Below, piece by piece: positions 30,850 through 38,808 of a stretch of DNA of 54,980 bases. The position numbers and the translations under genes were made by a program. The stretch is from Actinomyces bouchesdurhonensis (GTDB lineage Bacteria > Actinomycetota > Actinomycetes > Actinomycetales > Actinomycetaceae): NCBI RefSeq assembly GCF_900128465.1, contig NZ_LT635868.1:456649-511628 (forward strand), given 5' to 3'. How positions within the stretch are numbered: the first letter of the stretch is position 1; every line of letters begins with the position of its first letter. The notes under the pieces are model-generated. The model worked only from the letters and a program-made list of their open reading frames with translations, was not told where the DNA came from and ran no database searches.

Positions 30850-33558
30850 CTAATGGGCGGCGAGCTGCCACGACGCGCCGATGCCGACGGCGACGTCCAG
30901 GGGGACGGACAGCGTGACAGGCGATGCCATCTTGGCCCGGACGAGCTCTTCGACGGCCTTCTCCTCGCCGGGGGCGACCTCGAGGAGGAGTTCGTCGTGG
31001 ATCTGCACGAGGAGGCGCGAGGCCAATCCGGCCTCGCACAGCGCGGAGGCGACGTCCAGCATGGCGATTTTGACGATGTCGGCGGCGCTGCCCTGAATGG
31101 GCGCGTTGAGCGCGGCGCGTTCGGCCATTTCTCGGCGCTGGCGGTTCGTCGAGCGCAGGTCGGGCAGGTAGCGGCGGCGTCCGAACATGGTCTGCGTGTA
31201 GCCGTCGGCGCGGGCCTGGGTGACGAGGCCCTCGAGGTAGTCTCGGACTTTGCCGAAGCGCTCGAAGTAGCGTTCTCGCAGGGCTGCCGCCTCGGGGACG
31301 GGGATGCCGAGCTGGGCTGCCAGCCCGTAGGAGGACAGGCCGTAGGCGAGGCCGTAGGAGGTGGCTTTGATGCGCGAGCGCTCCTCGCCGGTGACGTCGG
31401 CGACGGGCGTGCCGAAGACCATGGATGCCATGGTGCGGTGCAGGTCCTCGCCGGAGTTGAAGGCCTCGATGAGCGCCTCATCTCCGGACAGGTGGGCCAT
31501 GAGGCGCATTTCGATCTGCGAATAGTCGGCACTCATGAGAGATTCGAAGCCCTCGCCGGCGACGAAGGCGCCGCGGATACGCATACCGTCTGCACTTCGC
31601 GCAGGAATATTCTGCAGGTTCGGGTCGGAGGAGGCCAGGCGTCCGGTGGCAGCGGCAACCTGGGAGAAGGTCGAGTGGATGCGGGAATCGGATGCGATGG
31701 TGGCGGACAGCGAATCCACCATCTGCTTGAGCTTGATGCGATCGCGGTGGGTGAGGAGGAATCCGAGGAAGTCGTGCCCCGCTCCCCCGCGTTCCTCAGT
31801 TTTGGCCCACAGGTCCGCCAGCGCGTCGGCGTTCGTCGTGTAGCCAGTCTTCGTTTTCTTCGTCTTAGGCAGGCCAAAGTGGTCGAAGAGAATCTCCTGA
31901 AGCTGCTTAGGGCTGGAGAGGTTGACTTCGCGTCCGGCGGCCATCCAGGCTCCTTCACGCGCGGCATCGACGGCCTTGCCGAGTTCAGTTGACAGACCGT
32001 CAAGAATGTCCGTGTCCGCGGCGATACCGATAGTCTCCATCTCTTCCAGCAGAATCGACAGGGGCATCTCCATGTCGACGAGGAGTGACATCTCCCCTCT
32101 CTCATTGAGGATTGCGCGCAGCTTGTGGGCCAGTGGGTGGAGCGCGGCGGCCAGGCGGCCCGCGCGGACCTGCGCGGCACTGGGACCGGCGCCGATCTCA
32201 TCCATGTCGAAGAGGGCGTCAGCTGCGCGCGTCTCTTCCTCAAGAACGAGACCAAGTACGCGCGAGACAACGTCCTCAAGCTTGTGTGAACGCTGATCGG
32301 GGTGGGCAAGGTAGGCCGCAAGCATCGTGTCGAAGCCGACCTCACCGAGCGTCCAGCCGCGCGCCGCCAGGGCGTGTCTCGTTCCCTTCGCGTCGTGAAC
32401 GATCAGGGACGAGGCCTGGGCAAGAACGTCGGCCACAGCCCGCTCCTGCGCTGGGCTGAGTTCGGCGGGGTCAACAACGAGCGCGTCATTGGTACCAGCG
32501 AGGACGAGGCGCGAGACGTCGCCGCGGGTCGGTCGTACATCGCCTTCGATAAGGAGAGCGAGGGGCGCTCGCGCTGAGGTCCAAGCAGTGATGTCACACG
32601 AGGCGTCGGCGAGATGAACCTCAATCTGCGCCTCAGACGCGGAGGATTCCACGGCCTCGACAATGGGCCTGTCCCTCATGCCGATGCCCGATACCTCACG
32701 GACCTTTGCGCGCAGGTGAGCGAATTCGAGGGAGTCGAAGAGCCGGTCAACAGCAGCCAGGTTCGTCGGGCGCCGGGCCAGATCAGCGGGACCGACTTCT
32801 AAGTCCATGTCGGTCAAGAGTCGGTTGAGGCGACGATTACGTATGACGTCGTCCATGTGCTCGCGCAGGGCCGCCCCTCGCTTACCACCGATCTCGTCGG
32901 CGCGCGCTAGGAGATTGTCCAGCCCGTCGTACTTGTTGATCCATTGGGCGGCTGTCTTAGGCCCCACTCCGGGCACGCCCGGCAGGTTATCCGACGTCTC
33001 CCCGACAATCGCCGCAATCTCCGGGTAGCGCTGTGGAGGCACCCCGTACTTCGCTTCGACTGCCGCAGGCGTCATTCGGCGCAGGTCGCCAGGAGTCGCG
33101 CCCGGGTACAGCACGGTGACGTTATCCGTCACCGTCTGGAATGAATCGCGGTCACCAGAGACAACAAGGACGGTCGCGCCTTCATGGCCCGCCCGGTAAG
33201 CCAGAGTCGCTAGGATGTCGTCCGCCTCGAAGCCTTCGCGCGAGAGCGACACAATGCCCATCGCATCCAAAACTTCCCGTATCAGCTCCACCTGTCCCTT
33301 GAATTCCTCGGGAGTCGCATCACGTGTCCCCTTGTACTCTGGGTATTCTTCGGTTCTAAATGAGTGCCGCGACACGTCAAAGGCCACCGCCACATGCGTC
33401 GGTCGCTCCGTCTGAAGTAGGCGAGTGAGCATTGACACGAAGCCGTACACCGCGTTCGTATGTTGCCCAGTCGCAGTTACGAAGTTATCCGCGGGGAGCG
33501 CATAGAACGCGCGAAACGCCATCGAATGGCCGTCAATAATCAGCACAGTGTCACTCAC
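30850..33558 (-). CDS. polA: DNA polymerase I
   Basis: Gap-filling repair and Okazaki-fragment polymerase, 902 aa. Order: 5'-3' exonuclease (DGHSMAFRAFYALPADNF at the start, helix-hairpin-helix LPGVPGVGPKTAAQW near 190), a proofreading domain that seems degenerate (the usual DxE motif is not evident), and the polymerase domain with motif A ADYSQIEMRLMAHLSGDE, motif B RSRIKATSYGLAYG and motif C QIHDELLLE. The GTG at 33558 with AGGG eight or so bases upstream is preferred over the ATG seven codons earlier. It starts only 19 bases from the divergent thioesterase ATG. Confidence 0.96.
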   Translation of the reverse strand: MSDTVLIIDGHSMAFRAFYALPADNFVTATGQHTNAVYGFVSMLTRLLQTERPTHVAVAFDVSRHSFRTEEYPEYKGTRDATPEEFKGQVELIREVLDAMGIVSLSREGFEADDILATLAYRAGHEGATVLVVSGDRDSFQTVTDNVTVLYPGATPGDLRRMTPAAVEAKYGVPPQRYPEIAAIVGETSDNLPGVPGVGPKTAAQWINKYDGLDNLLARADEIGGKRGAALREHMDDVIRNRRLNRLLTDMDLEVGPADLARRPTNLAAVDRLFDSLEFAHLRAKVREVSGIGMRDRPIVEAVESSASEAQIEVHLADASCDITAWTSARAPLALLIEGDVRPTRGDVSRLVLAGTNDALVVDPAELSPAQERAVADVLAQASSLIVHDAKGTRHALAARGWTLGEVGFDTMLAAYLAHPDQRSHKLEDVVSRVLGLVLEEETRAADALFDMDEIGAGPSAAQVRAGRLAAALHPLAHKLRAILNERGEMSLLVDMEMPLSILLEEMETIGIAADTDILDGLSTELGKAVDAAREGAWMAAGREVNLSSPKQLQEILFDHFGLPKTKKTKTGYTTNADALADLWAKTEERGGAGHDFLGFLLTHRDRIKLKQMVDSLSATIASDSRIHSTFSQVAAATGRLASSDPNLQNIPARSADGMRIRGAFVAGEGFESLMSADYSQIEMRLMAHLSGDEALIEAFNSGEDLHRTMASMVFGTPVADVTGEERSRIKATSYGLAYGLSSYGLAAQLGIPVPEAAALRERYFERFGKVRDYLEGLVTQARADGYTQTMFGRRRYLPDLRSTNRQRREMAERAALNAPIQGSAADIVKIAMLDVASALCEAGLASRLLVQIHDELLLEVAPGEEKAVEELVRAKMASPVTLSVPLDVAVGIGASWQLAAH

Positions 33559-33577
33559 ACATGACACCCTAGATGCC

Positions 33578-34054
33578 ATGACACACGATCACCAGACGAA
33601 ACACACCATAGCGTCCACACCTGATCCCCTCGCCCGGGGCGGTTGGGTGGGTGCCCACTGGCCAGGGACACTCATGGAAGTCACCGGCATGGAAGTGCTC
33701 GAACACACGGCTGCGCGCACGGTGATCTCGATGCCCATTGACGGCAACCGTCAGAGCGCCGGAATCCTCCACGGTGGAGCATCGGCTGCCCTCGCTGAAA
33801 CCGCAGCCTCCTTCGCAGCTCAGATTCACGCGCGCGAGACAAACCCCGGCAAGCAAGCCTACGCGGTCGGCACCGAGCTCAACGCCTCTCACATCGCCGC
33901 CGGGCGCAGCGGAATCGTCACTGCGACAGCGACGGCGGTGCACCTGGGTCGTTCTTCGACCGTACACACCGTGGAGATCCGCGATGAGGCCAACCACCTC
34001 GTTTCGGTGGCACGCGTCACCAATCGCATCCTGGTGCGTTCCGCGCACGCCTGA
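33578..34054 (+). CDS. hotdog-fold thioesterase (PaaI family)
   Basis: A 158-aa acyl-CoA thioesterase-like protein. The core begins LMEVTGMEVLEHTAARTVISM; the family motif is GILHGGASAALAETAAS with the conserved His-Gly-Gly, and the C-terminal half TATAVHLGRSSTVHTVEI. Such proteins hydrolyse aromatic or dihydroxynaphthoyl-CoA; a role in menaquinone synthesis is possible but no menaquinone gene is nearby. The ATG at 33578 has no ribosome site; an ATG ten codons upstream (33548) would overlap polA on the other strand. Leaderless translation is likely. Confidence 0.85.
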   Translation: MTHDHQTKHTIASTPDPLARGGWVGAHWPGTLMEVTGMEVLEHTAARTVISMPIDGNRQSAGILHGGASAALAETAASFAAQIHARETNPGKQAYAVGTELNASHIAAGRSGIVTATATAVHLGRSSTVHTVEIRDEANHLVSVARVTNRILVRSAHA

Positions 34055-34082
34055 CACCTCGGTGGGGACTGATCTTGGGACA

Positions 34083-34121
34083 GTGAAGGCGGGGAGATCC
34101 TATGACTCTCCCCGCCTTCAC
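34083..34121. terminator. bidirectional terminator
   Basis: A perfect 15-bp stem (34083-34097 with 34107-34121) lies between the convergent thioesterase and pdtaR stops. Confidence 0.85.
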
Positions 34122-34135
34122 ACTCATGTGTTCGA

Positions 34136-34726
34136 TCAGTCGTCGACCTGGTTGATGACAGCGTCAGCGACCTCTCGCATAGAGAGGCGACGATCCATTG
34201 ATGTCTTCTGAATCCAGCGGAACGCCTCCGGCTCACTCATACCCATGTTCTTCATGAGCAGTCCCTTCGCTCGATCCACGCGCTTGCGGGTCTCGAAGCG
34301 ATCAGTCAGATCGGCGATCTGATCCTCAAGGGACTCAATCTCAGCGTGACGCGACAGGGCGATCTCAACAGCGGGAATCAGGTCGGAGGGACTAAAAGGC
34401 TTAACGACATAGGCCATCGCACCGGCGTCCCGCGCGCGCTCAACGAGTTCGGTCTGCGAGAACGCGGTCAGCATCACCACCGCACAGGAAAGTTCCTGCA
34501 AAATCTTCTCGGCTGCTGTGATGCCATCCATCTTCGGCATCTTGACATCCATCACACAAAGATCAGGCTCGAGCTCCAGGGCCAGCTCGACAGCCTCTTC
34601 GCCATCGGCAGCTTCGCCGACGACTTCAAACCCCGCCTGGGTTAGAGTCTCAACGATGTCGAGACGAATCAGCCCTTCGTCCTCAGCGACGAGAACGCGA
34701 CGTGGTTCAGCCTGCTGTTCAGTCAT
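34136..34726 (-). CDS. pdtaR: ANTAR-domain response regulator (PdtaR type)
   Basis: Two-component response regulator whose output is RNA binding: phosphorylated by PdtaS, it antiterminates transcription at dual-hairpin leaders. The 196-aa product has a receiver domain (VLVAEDEGLIRLDIVETL; phospho-acceptor Asp60 in CVMDVKMPKMDG; Lys109 in YVVKPF) and a C-terminal ANTAR helix bundle (about 127-190; KRVDRAKGLLMKNMGMSE). The ATG at 34726 is chosen because GAGGA stands eight bases upstream; the ATG two codons earlier is too close. The longer open frame runs over the tRNA gene and is false. No kinase gene is adjacent, so the partner must be elsewhere. Confidence 0.95.
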   Translation of the reverse strand: MTEQQAEPRRVLVAEDEGLIRLDIVETLTQAGFEVVGEAADGEEAVELALELEPDLCVMDVKMPKMDGITAAEKILQELSCAVVMLTAFSQTELVERARDAGAMAYVVKPFSPSDLIPAVEIALSRHAEIESLEDQIADLTDRFETRKRVDRAKGLLMKNMGMSEPEAFRWIQKTSMDRRLSMREVADAVINQVDD

Positions 34727-34742
34727 TGTCATATTCCTCAGT

Positions 34743-34771
34743 TTGATCGGTGTGCTCAGCTGCTCTATCCT
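34743..34771 (+). promoter_or_regulatory. promoter of the tRNA gene
   Basis: TTGATC (34743-34748), 17 bases, TATCCT (34766-34771); transcription start is expected about 12 bases before the tRNA 5' end. Confidence 0.65.
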
Positions 34772-34790
34772 GGGTTTCGCACAAGCGAAA

Positions 34791-34867
34791 GCCCCGATAG
34801 CCCAACTGGCAGAGGCGGTCGGCTCAAACCCGGCTTGTTGTGGGTTCGAATCCCACTCGGGGTACCA
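34791..34867 (+). tRNA. tRNA, anticodon CAA (Leu), unusual short variable arm
   Basis: A 77-base cloverleaf with encoded CCA. Acceptor GCCCCGA pairs with TCGGGGT (first pair G-U), D-arm has a three-pair stem and AACTGGCAGA loop, anticodon stem GTCGG/CCGGC with loop CTCAAAC, T-arm GTGGG-TTCGAAT-CCCAC. The anticodon reads CAA, so leucine, and the discriminator is A as in tRNA-Leu. The variable region is only TTGTT, whereas bacterial tRNA-Leu normally has a long extra arm. It is followed by a hairpin terminator. Confidence 0.85.
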
Positions 34868-34957
34868 CCATTGGAGTACGTCACTAATGGTACCGGCAAA
34901 CAGGTACCGACGCGACGCTGTGACCATTATTGATACGAGTATGTTTCGCGTACGAAC

Positions 34958-34988
34958 GGGGGCCGACAAGCAACGCTTGTCGGCCCCC
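34958..34988. terminator. terminator between tRNA and the 71-aa gene
   Basis: A perfect 14-bp stem (34958-34971 with 34975-34988) with a three-base loop; it lies 10 bases after the stop of the minus-strand small gene and 90 bases after the tRNA, so may serve both. Confidence 0.75.
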
Positions 34989-34998
34989 ACCGTATCTC

Positions 34999-35214
34999 TC
35001 AGGCGACGACGCTCAGCTCCAGTCCGAGGTACTCAGCTGCCGCCCCCCTACGGGTCGGCTCGTCGAGATCGGCGATCGCCTGCTTGACTCTCGTATCATG
35101 GAAGTCAGCAAACCACGGCTCAACGGCTCGCGAGAGCTGCGCGACCTCCAAGTTGTTGGCCACGCGGCCAAACAGAGTGTCGTGGACCGACACGGTCCGG
35201 ATATTCGTATTCAT
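34999..35214 (-). CDS. 71-aa protein of unknown function
   Basis: Start MNTNIRTVSVHDTLFGRV, with a near-perfect AAGGAGGA before the ATG at 35214; an upstream in-frame ATG at 35271 has no such site. The product is soluble, mixed charged, with no Cys and no membrane segment, and ends LGLELSVVA. No family is recognised. A good promoter lies at 35354-35382, so the message has about 130 bases of leader, long for a tiny gene, and it ends at a strong terminator. This monocistronic layout with excellent signals argues for a real, expressed protein. Confidence 0.75.
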   Translation of the reverse strand: MNTNIRTVSVHDTLFGRVANNLEVAQLSRAVEPWFADFHDTRVKQAIADLDEPTRRGAAAEYLGLELSVVA

Positions 35215-35353
35215 TTCTTCCTCCTTCTTCAATTGTGGGCGCGCGGAAACGTGCTTTGATCGCACTGGCATTCCGCTGAGCGCCCGCAGCGAGCTGCTGC
35301 TCTAGCCGCACCGTCGTTGGTGCACCCACACACGTCTTAACGCGTATCCGAGT

Positions 35354-35382
35354 ACTCTATTCCACCGATTTAGTTCTGTCCA
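35354..35382 (-). promoter_or_regulatory. predicted promoter of the 71-aa gene
   Basis: Minus strand TGGACA (35382-35377), 17 bases, TAGAGT (35359-35354). A 6-bp dyad TTCTGT/ACAGAA (35374-35379 and 35392-35397) overlaps the -35 and could be an operator. Confidence 0.6.
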
Positions 35383-35413
35383 CATGAATGTACAGAAGGT
35401 CCAACAAACGACA

Positions 35414-35448
35414 GTGGTGGGGTGCCGACCGAGTCGGCACCCCACCAC
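35414..35448 (-). terminator. terminator of pyk
   Basis: A perfect 16-bp stem (35414-35429 with 35433-35448) and three-base loop 15 bases after the pyk stop, followed by TGTCGTTTGTTGG on the minus strand. Confidence 0.85.
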
Positions 35449-35463
35449 GAGCGCGTCTCACAC

Positions 35464-36903
35464 TTAGCGAGTCCCACCAATTGCGTAATCGGCCTCGTCT
35501 CCAACTTCGTGAATACGCAGCATGTTAGAGGAACCGGGGATGCCGGGCGGCATGCCGGCGACGATGACGAGCTGTTCGCCAATCTCAGCCAACCGGGCGG
35601 ACTGCACAACTTGGTCGAGTTGCCACACCATATCGTCCGTATGCCGAACCTCGGGAACACGGTACGTCTGGATGCCCCACGACAAGGCCAGGCGACGACG
35701 CGTCGATTCGAGCGGCGTGAAGGCCAGCATTGGGATCGGTCGACGCATACGCGACAACAAGCGAGCCGAGGTGCCTGACTGGGTGAAAGTCACCAAGTAA
35801 CGGGCATCCATATGTTCGGCGATACGAGCGGCGGCCTCACAGATGACCCCTGCGCGATCAGCGAAGAAACCGGGAATCGAAGCGATGCGTTCACCGCCAT
35901 TCTCCTCGGTGGACTCGATAATAGCGGCCATTGTTCGCACTGTTTCGATAGGGAACGCCCCTACAGAGGTTTCACCCGAAAGCATGACTGCGTCGGCACC
36001 GTCAAGAATCGCGTTGGCGCAGTCGGAGGCCTCAGCGCGGGTCGGTCGCGGATTCTTGATCATGGAGTCCATGACCTGGGTGGCCACGATGACGGGCTTT
36101 GCAGCAATGCGCGCCAACTCAATTGCGCGTTTTTGGACCAGCGGCACTGCCTCAAGAGGCATTTCAACACCCAGATCACCGCGGGCGACCATGATGCCGT
36201 CGAAAGCCTCCACGATCTCTTCGAGGGCCTCAACAGCCTGCGGCTTCTCGATCTTAGCGATGACCGGAATGCGTTTGCCCATCTCGTCCATGATTGCATG
36301 AACGTCCTCGATGTCTTTGGCGGAACGCACGAAGGACAGGGCGATGAAGTCGGCATCCTGCTCTATACCCCATCGCAGGTCTTCCTTGTCTTTCTCAGAC
36401 AGGGCAGGCACAGAGACAGCGACGCCAGGCAAATTCAGGCCCTTATGGTCGGAGACCATGCCAGGGACCTCAACTCGAGTCACGACGTCGGTCTCAGTGA
36501 CCTCAAGAACACGGACAGCGACGTTACCGTCGTCAATGAGCAGGCGGTCGCCGGGAGCACAGTCACCGGGCAGTCCCTTGAAGGTAGTACCAACGAGTTC
36601 CTTCGTTCCAGGAACGTCGCGGGTCGTGATCGTGAAGGTGTCACCGATCTTCAGCTCCTGTGGGCCGTCCTGGAAGGTCTCCAGCCGGATCTTCGGACCC
36701 TGAAGGTCGACGAGAATCGCGACCGCGCGGCCCGATGTCGCAGATGCCTTTCGAACGCGCGAAATGACGGCCTCATGTTCCTCAGCCTTTCCATGCGACC
36801 GGTTGATACGCGCGACATCCATGCCGGCGTCCACCAGCGCCTGGAGCTGCTCAGGAGATTCTGTGGCAGGTCCAATAGTGCAGACAATCTTAGCTCGACG
36901 CAT
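35464..36903 (-). CDS. pyk: pyruvate kinase
   Basis: Final glycolytic step, phosphoenolpyruvate plus ADP to pyruvate plus ATP; cytosolic tetramer. The 479-aa protein opens RRAKIVCTIGPATESPEQ and has RINRSHGKAEEHE (here RINRSHG where many have RLNFSHG), the metal site MVARGDLGVEMPLE and ATQVMDSMIKNPRPTRAE. The ATG at 36903 has no ribosome site; TAAACT seven bases upstream looks like a -10, so the message may be leaderless. It is a single-gene unit between lgt and the 71-aa gene. Confidence 0.97.
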   Translation of the reverse strand: MRRAKIVCTIGPATESPEQLQALVDAGMDVARINRSHGKAEEHEAVISRVRKASATSGRAVAILVDLQGPKIRLETFQDGPQELKIGDTFTITTRDVPGTKELVGTTFKGLPGDCAPGDRLLIDDGNVAVRVLEVTETDVVTRVEVPGMVSDHKGLNLPGVAVSVPALSEKDKEDLRWGIEQDADFIALSFVRSAKDIEDVHAIMDEMGKRIPVIAKIEKPQAVEALEEIVEAFDGIMVARGDLGVEMPLEAVPLVQKRAIELARIAAKPVIVATQVMDSMIKNPRPTRAEASDCANAILDGADAVMLSGETSVGAFPIETVRTMAAIIESTEENGGERIASIPGFFADRAGVICEAAARIAEHMDARYLVTFTQSGTSARLLSRMRRPIPMLAFTPLESTRRRLALSWGIQTYRVPEVRHTDDMVWQLDQVVQSARLAEIGEQLVIVAGMPPGIPGSSNMLRIHEVGDEADYAIGGTR

Positions 36904-37026
36904 GAGGCTAAGTTTACCGCCCAGTCACCCACTGACCCCTCAGGAACTCGACACGCGCGACGTGATCATTCCCATGAAATAGGGGCTGACAGGACTATTG
37001 ACATAGTGCGAATGCGATGGAATCGC

Positions 37027-38001
37027 TTATGGGCATTCCCTCTCTGCCTCCGAGTCAGCCTCGCAACGATTTTCGACGCCAGCACCGTCACGCATTGAAG
37101 CCTCTTCAGGAAGCTGCGTGTCTTCCGATTCCTCGATGTCACTCGTCGTCGCTCCGGCGTCCTCCGCCGGTTGACCGACGCACACAACCTCGCGGGGTCT
37201 ACCCAGACGACCAGCGACCAAGTAGAGTGCCAGTCCAACGGCAAAGACCACCAGAGAAGTCCACACGTTCAAACGCAGACCAAGCACCGTGTGCGCGTCG
37301 TCAATACGCATCATCTCGATCCAGCTGCGACCAGCGGTGTAGATCATTAGGTACATCCCAAAGAGCTGCCCGGCAGCAAAGCGTCGCCGCCTCTCAAGCC
37401 AGACGATGAGCGCGGCGCCGACCAGATTCCACAGGCTCTCGTATAAGAATGTAGGATGAAAAAGCGTTCCCGCGGCGTAGCCGATGGGCATGTGCGCCGC
37501 GTCGATTTGGAGTCCCCACGGCACGGTCGTCGGCCCGCCGAAAAGCTCCTGGTTGAACCAGTTTCCCCACCGACCGATCGCCTGGGCGACAAGCAGCGCT
37601 GGTGCCAGCGAATCGGCGATCGGACCGAAAGCAACGCGTGCCCGCCTAACCGCGATGAACGCACCGAGAGCGCCAAAGGCGACCCCTCCCCAAATACCGA
37701 GGCCACCACGCCAAATTTGCAACGCAAGAACGGGATCGCCTCCGGGTCCAAAATAGGCCTCGGGGGACGTCACGACATGATAGAGGCGCGCGCCGACGAC
37801 ACCGAACGGGATCGCCCACAACGCGACATCGTAGATCGTGTCGGCGTTGCCTCCGCGCGCCACGTAGCGACGCGCAGTCCACCACACGCCGATGACCATG
37901 CCAACGGCGATAATAATGCCGTAGGCACGCAACGGAACTGACCCGAGGTACCACACGCTCTGGGATGGAGAGGGGATACCCGCGGCAACGGATACACTCA
38001 C
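37027..38001 (-). CDS. lgt: prolipoprotein diacylglyceryl transferase
   Basis: Attaches diacylglycerol to the lipobox Cys of prolipoproteins at the cytoplasmic membrane. Of 324 aa, about seven helices span residues 15-280. The Lgt signature is GRWGNWFNQELFGGPTTVPW, with HPTFLYESLWNL and RSWIEMMRIDD after it. The last 45 residues are a polar acidic tail (SDIEESEDTQLPEEA) that is not part of the fold. The GTG at 38001 overlaps the trpA stop by four bases (GTGA), so it is translationally coupled to the trp operon. Confidence 0.96.
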   Translation of the reverse strand: MSVSVAAGIPSPSQSVWYLGSVPLRAYGIIIAVGMVIGVWWTARRYVARGGNADTIYDVALWAIPFGVVGARLYHVVTSPEAYFGPGGDPVLALQIWRGGLGIWGGVAFGALGAFIAVRRARVAFGPIADSLAPALLVAQAIGRWGNWFNQELFGGPTTVPWGLQIDAAHMPIGYAAGTLFHPTFLYESLWNLVGAALIVWLERRRRFAAGQLFGMYLMIYTAGRSWIEMMRIDDAHTVLGLRLNVWTSLVVFAVGLALYLVAGRLGRPREVVCVGQPAEDAGATTSDIEESEDTQLPEEASMRDGAGVENRCEADSEAERECP

Positions 38002-38807
38002 GCGCGGACCCCACTCACACCAGCTTTGAGTTCGCTGGCCAGCGCACTCAACGCCTTCAAGCCGCGCTCGAGGTCCTCATCGAAGAGTGTCCTCACAAGC
38101 GCGGACCCAACAATAACTCCGTCCGCGTACGCGCCGATTTCACGTGCCTGCGCGCCCGTGGAGACACCGAGGCCCACGCACACTCGCTGAGCACCCGCTG
38201 CCCGCGTGCGCGCCACGACATCCTTGACATGCTCACCCACTGTTGCGCGAGCGCCCGTGACACCCATCGAGGACGCCGCGTACACCCAGCCCCGAGAATG
38301 CTCGGCGATCAGCTTCAGTCGGCGTTGCGGTGACGAAGGCGCAGTCAGGTAGATACGCTCAAGGTCATATTTGTCCGAGGCCGCCTCCCACTCGGCGCCC
38401 TCTTCGGGCGGCAGATCGGGCGTAATGAGGCCCGAACCACCCACTGCTGCGAAGTCCTTGGCGAAACGTTCAACTCCCCACCACTCAACAGGGTTCCAGT
38501 AGGTCATCGAGGTCGTCGAAACACCGTACGAGGTCAGTTCATCCACCGCGTGAAAGAGATCCTCCAGGTGCGTGCCATGCTCGAGGGCCGCGACGCTCGC
38601 GCGCTGAATGGTGGGACCGTCCATGCCGGGATCCGAATAGGGAAAGCCCAGCTCAATGGCGTCGACGCCAGCGTCCGCGAGGACCTTGCCAGCACGAATT
38701 GAGTCGCCGACGGACGGGAACCCGACAGGCAGGTAGGCAATCAATGCGGCATCGCCACGCTCCAGTGCCGCATCGATGGCGACAGCGCTATGGGGTGCTC
38801 GCGTCAT
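37998..38807 (-). CDS. trpA: tryptophan synthase alpha subunit
   Basis: Cleaves indole-3-glycerol phosphate to indole, channelled to TrpB. The 269-aa TIM barrel has the catalytic Glu in DAIELGFPYSDPGMDGP with Asp in the same loop region (DGP), and MTYWNPVE; phosphate site VGLGVSTGAQ. The ATG at 38807 lies one base after the trpB stop TGA. An open extension of 20 codons upstream belongs to the end of trpB and is not used. Confidence 0.96.
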   Translation of the reverse strand: MTRAPHSAVAIDAALERGDAALIAYLPVGFPSVGDSIRAGKVLADAGVDAIELGFPYSDPGMDGPTIQRASVAALEHGTHLEDLFHAVDELTSYGVSTTSMTYWNPVEWWGVERFAKDFAAVGGSGLITPDLPPEEGAEWEAASDKYDLERIYLTAPSSPQRRLKLIAEHSRGWVYAASSMGVTGARATVGEHVKDVVARTRAAGAQRVCVGLGVSTGAQAREIGAYADGVIVGSALVRTLFDEDLERGLKALSALASELKAGVSGVRA

Positions 38808-38808
38808 C

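Noticed and set aside
30681-31532. Extended N-terminus of rpsA
   Set aside because: The 284 extra codons overlie polA in another frame and are Arg/Ser/Pro-rich; GGAGA and MTTNTPQ mark the real start.
33548-33577. Longer thioesterase start
   Set aside because: It would overlap the polA start on the opposite strand and adds residues without homology or ribosome site.
34727-34990. N-terminal extension of pdtaR
   Set aside because: The extra frame reads through the tRNA gene on the other strand and includes the tell-tale peptide made by antisense tRNA; GAGGA marks the start at 34726.
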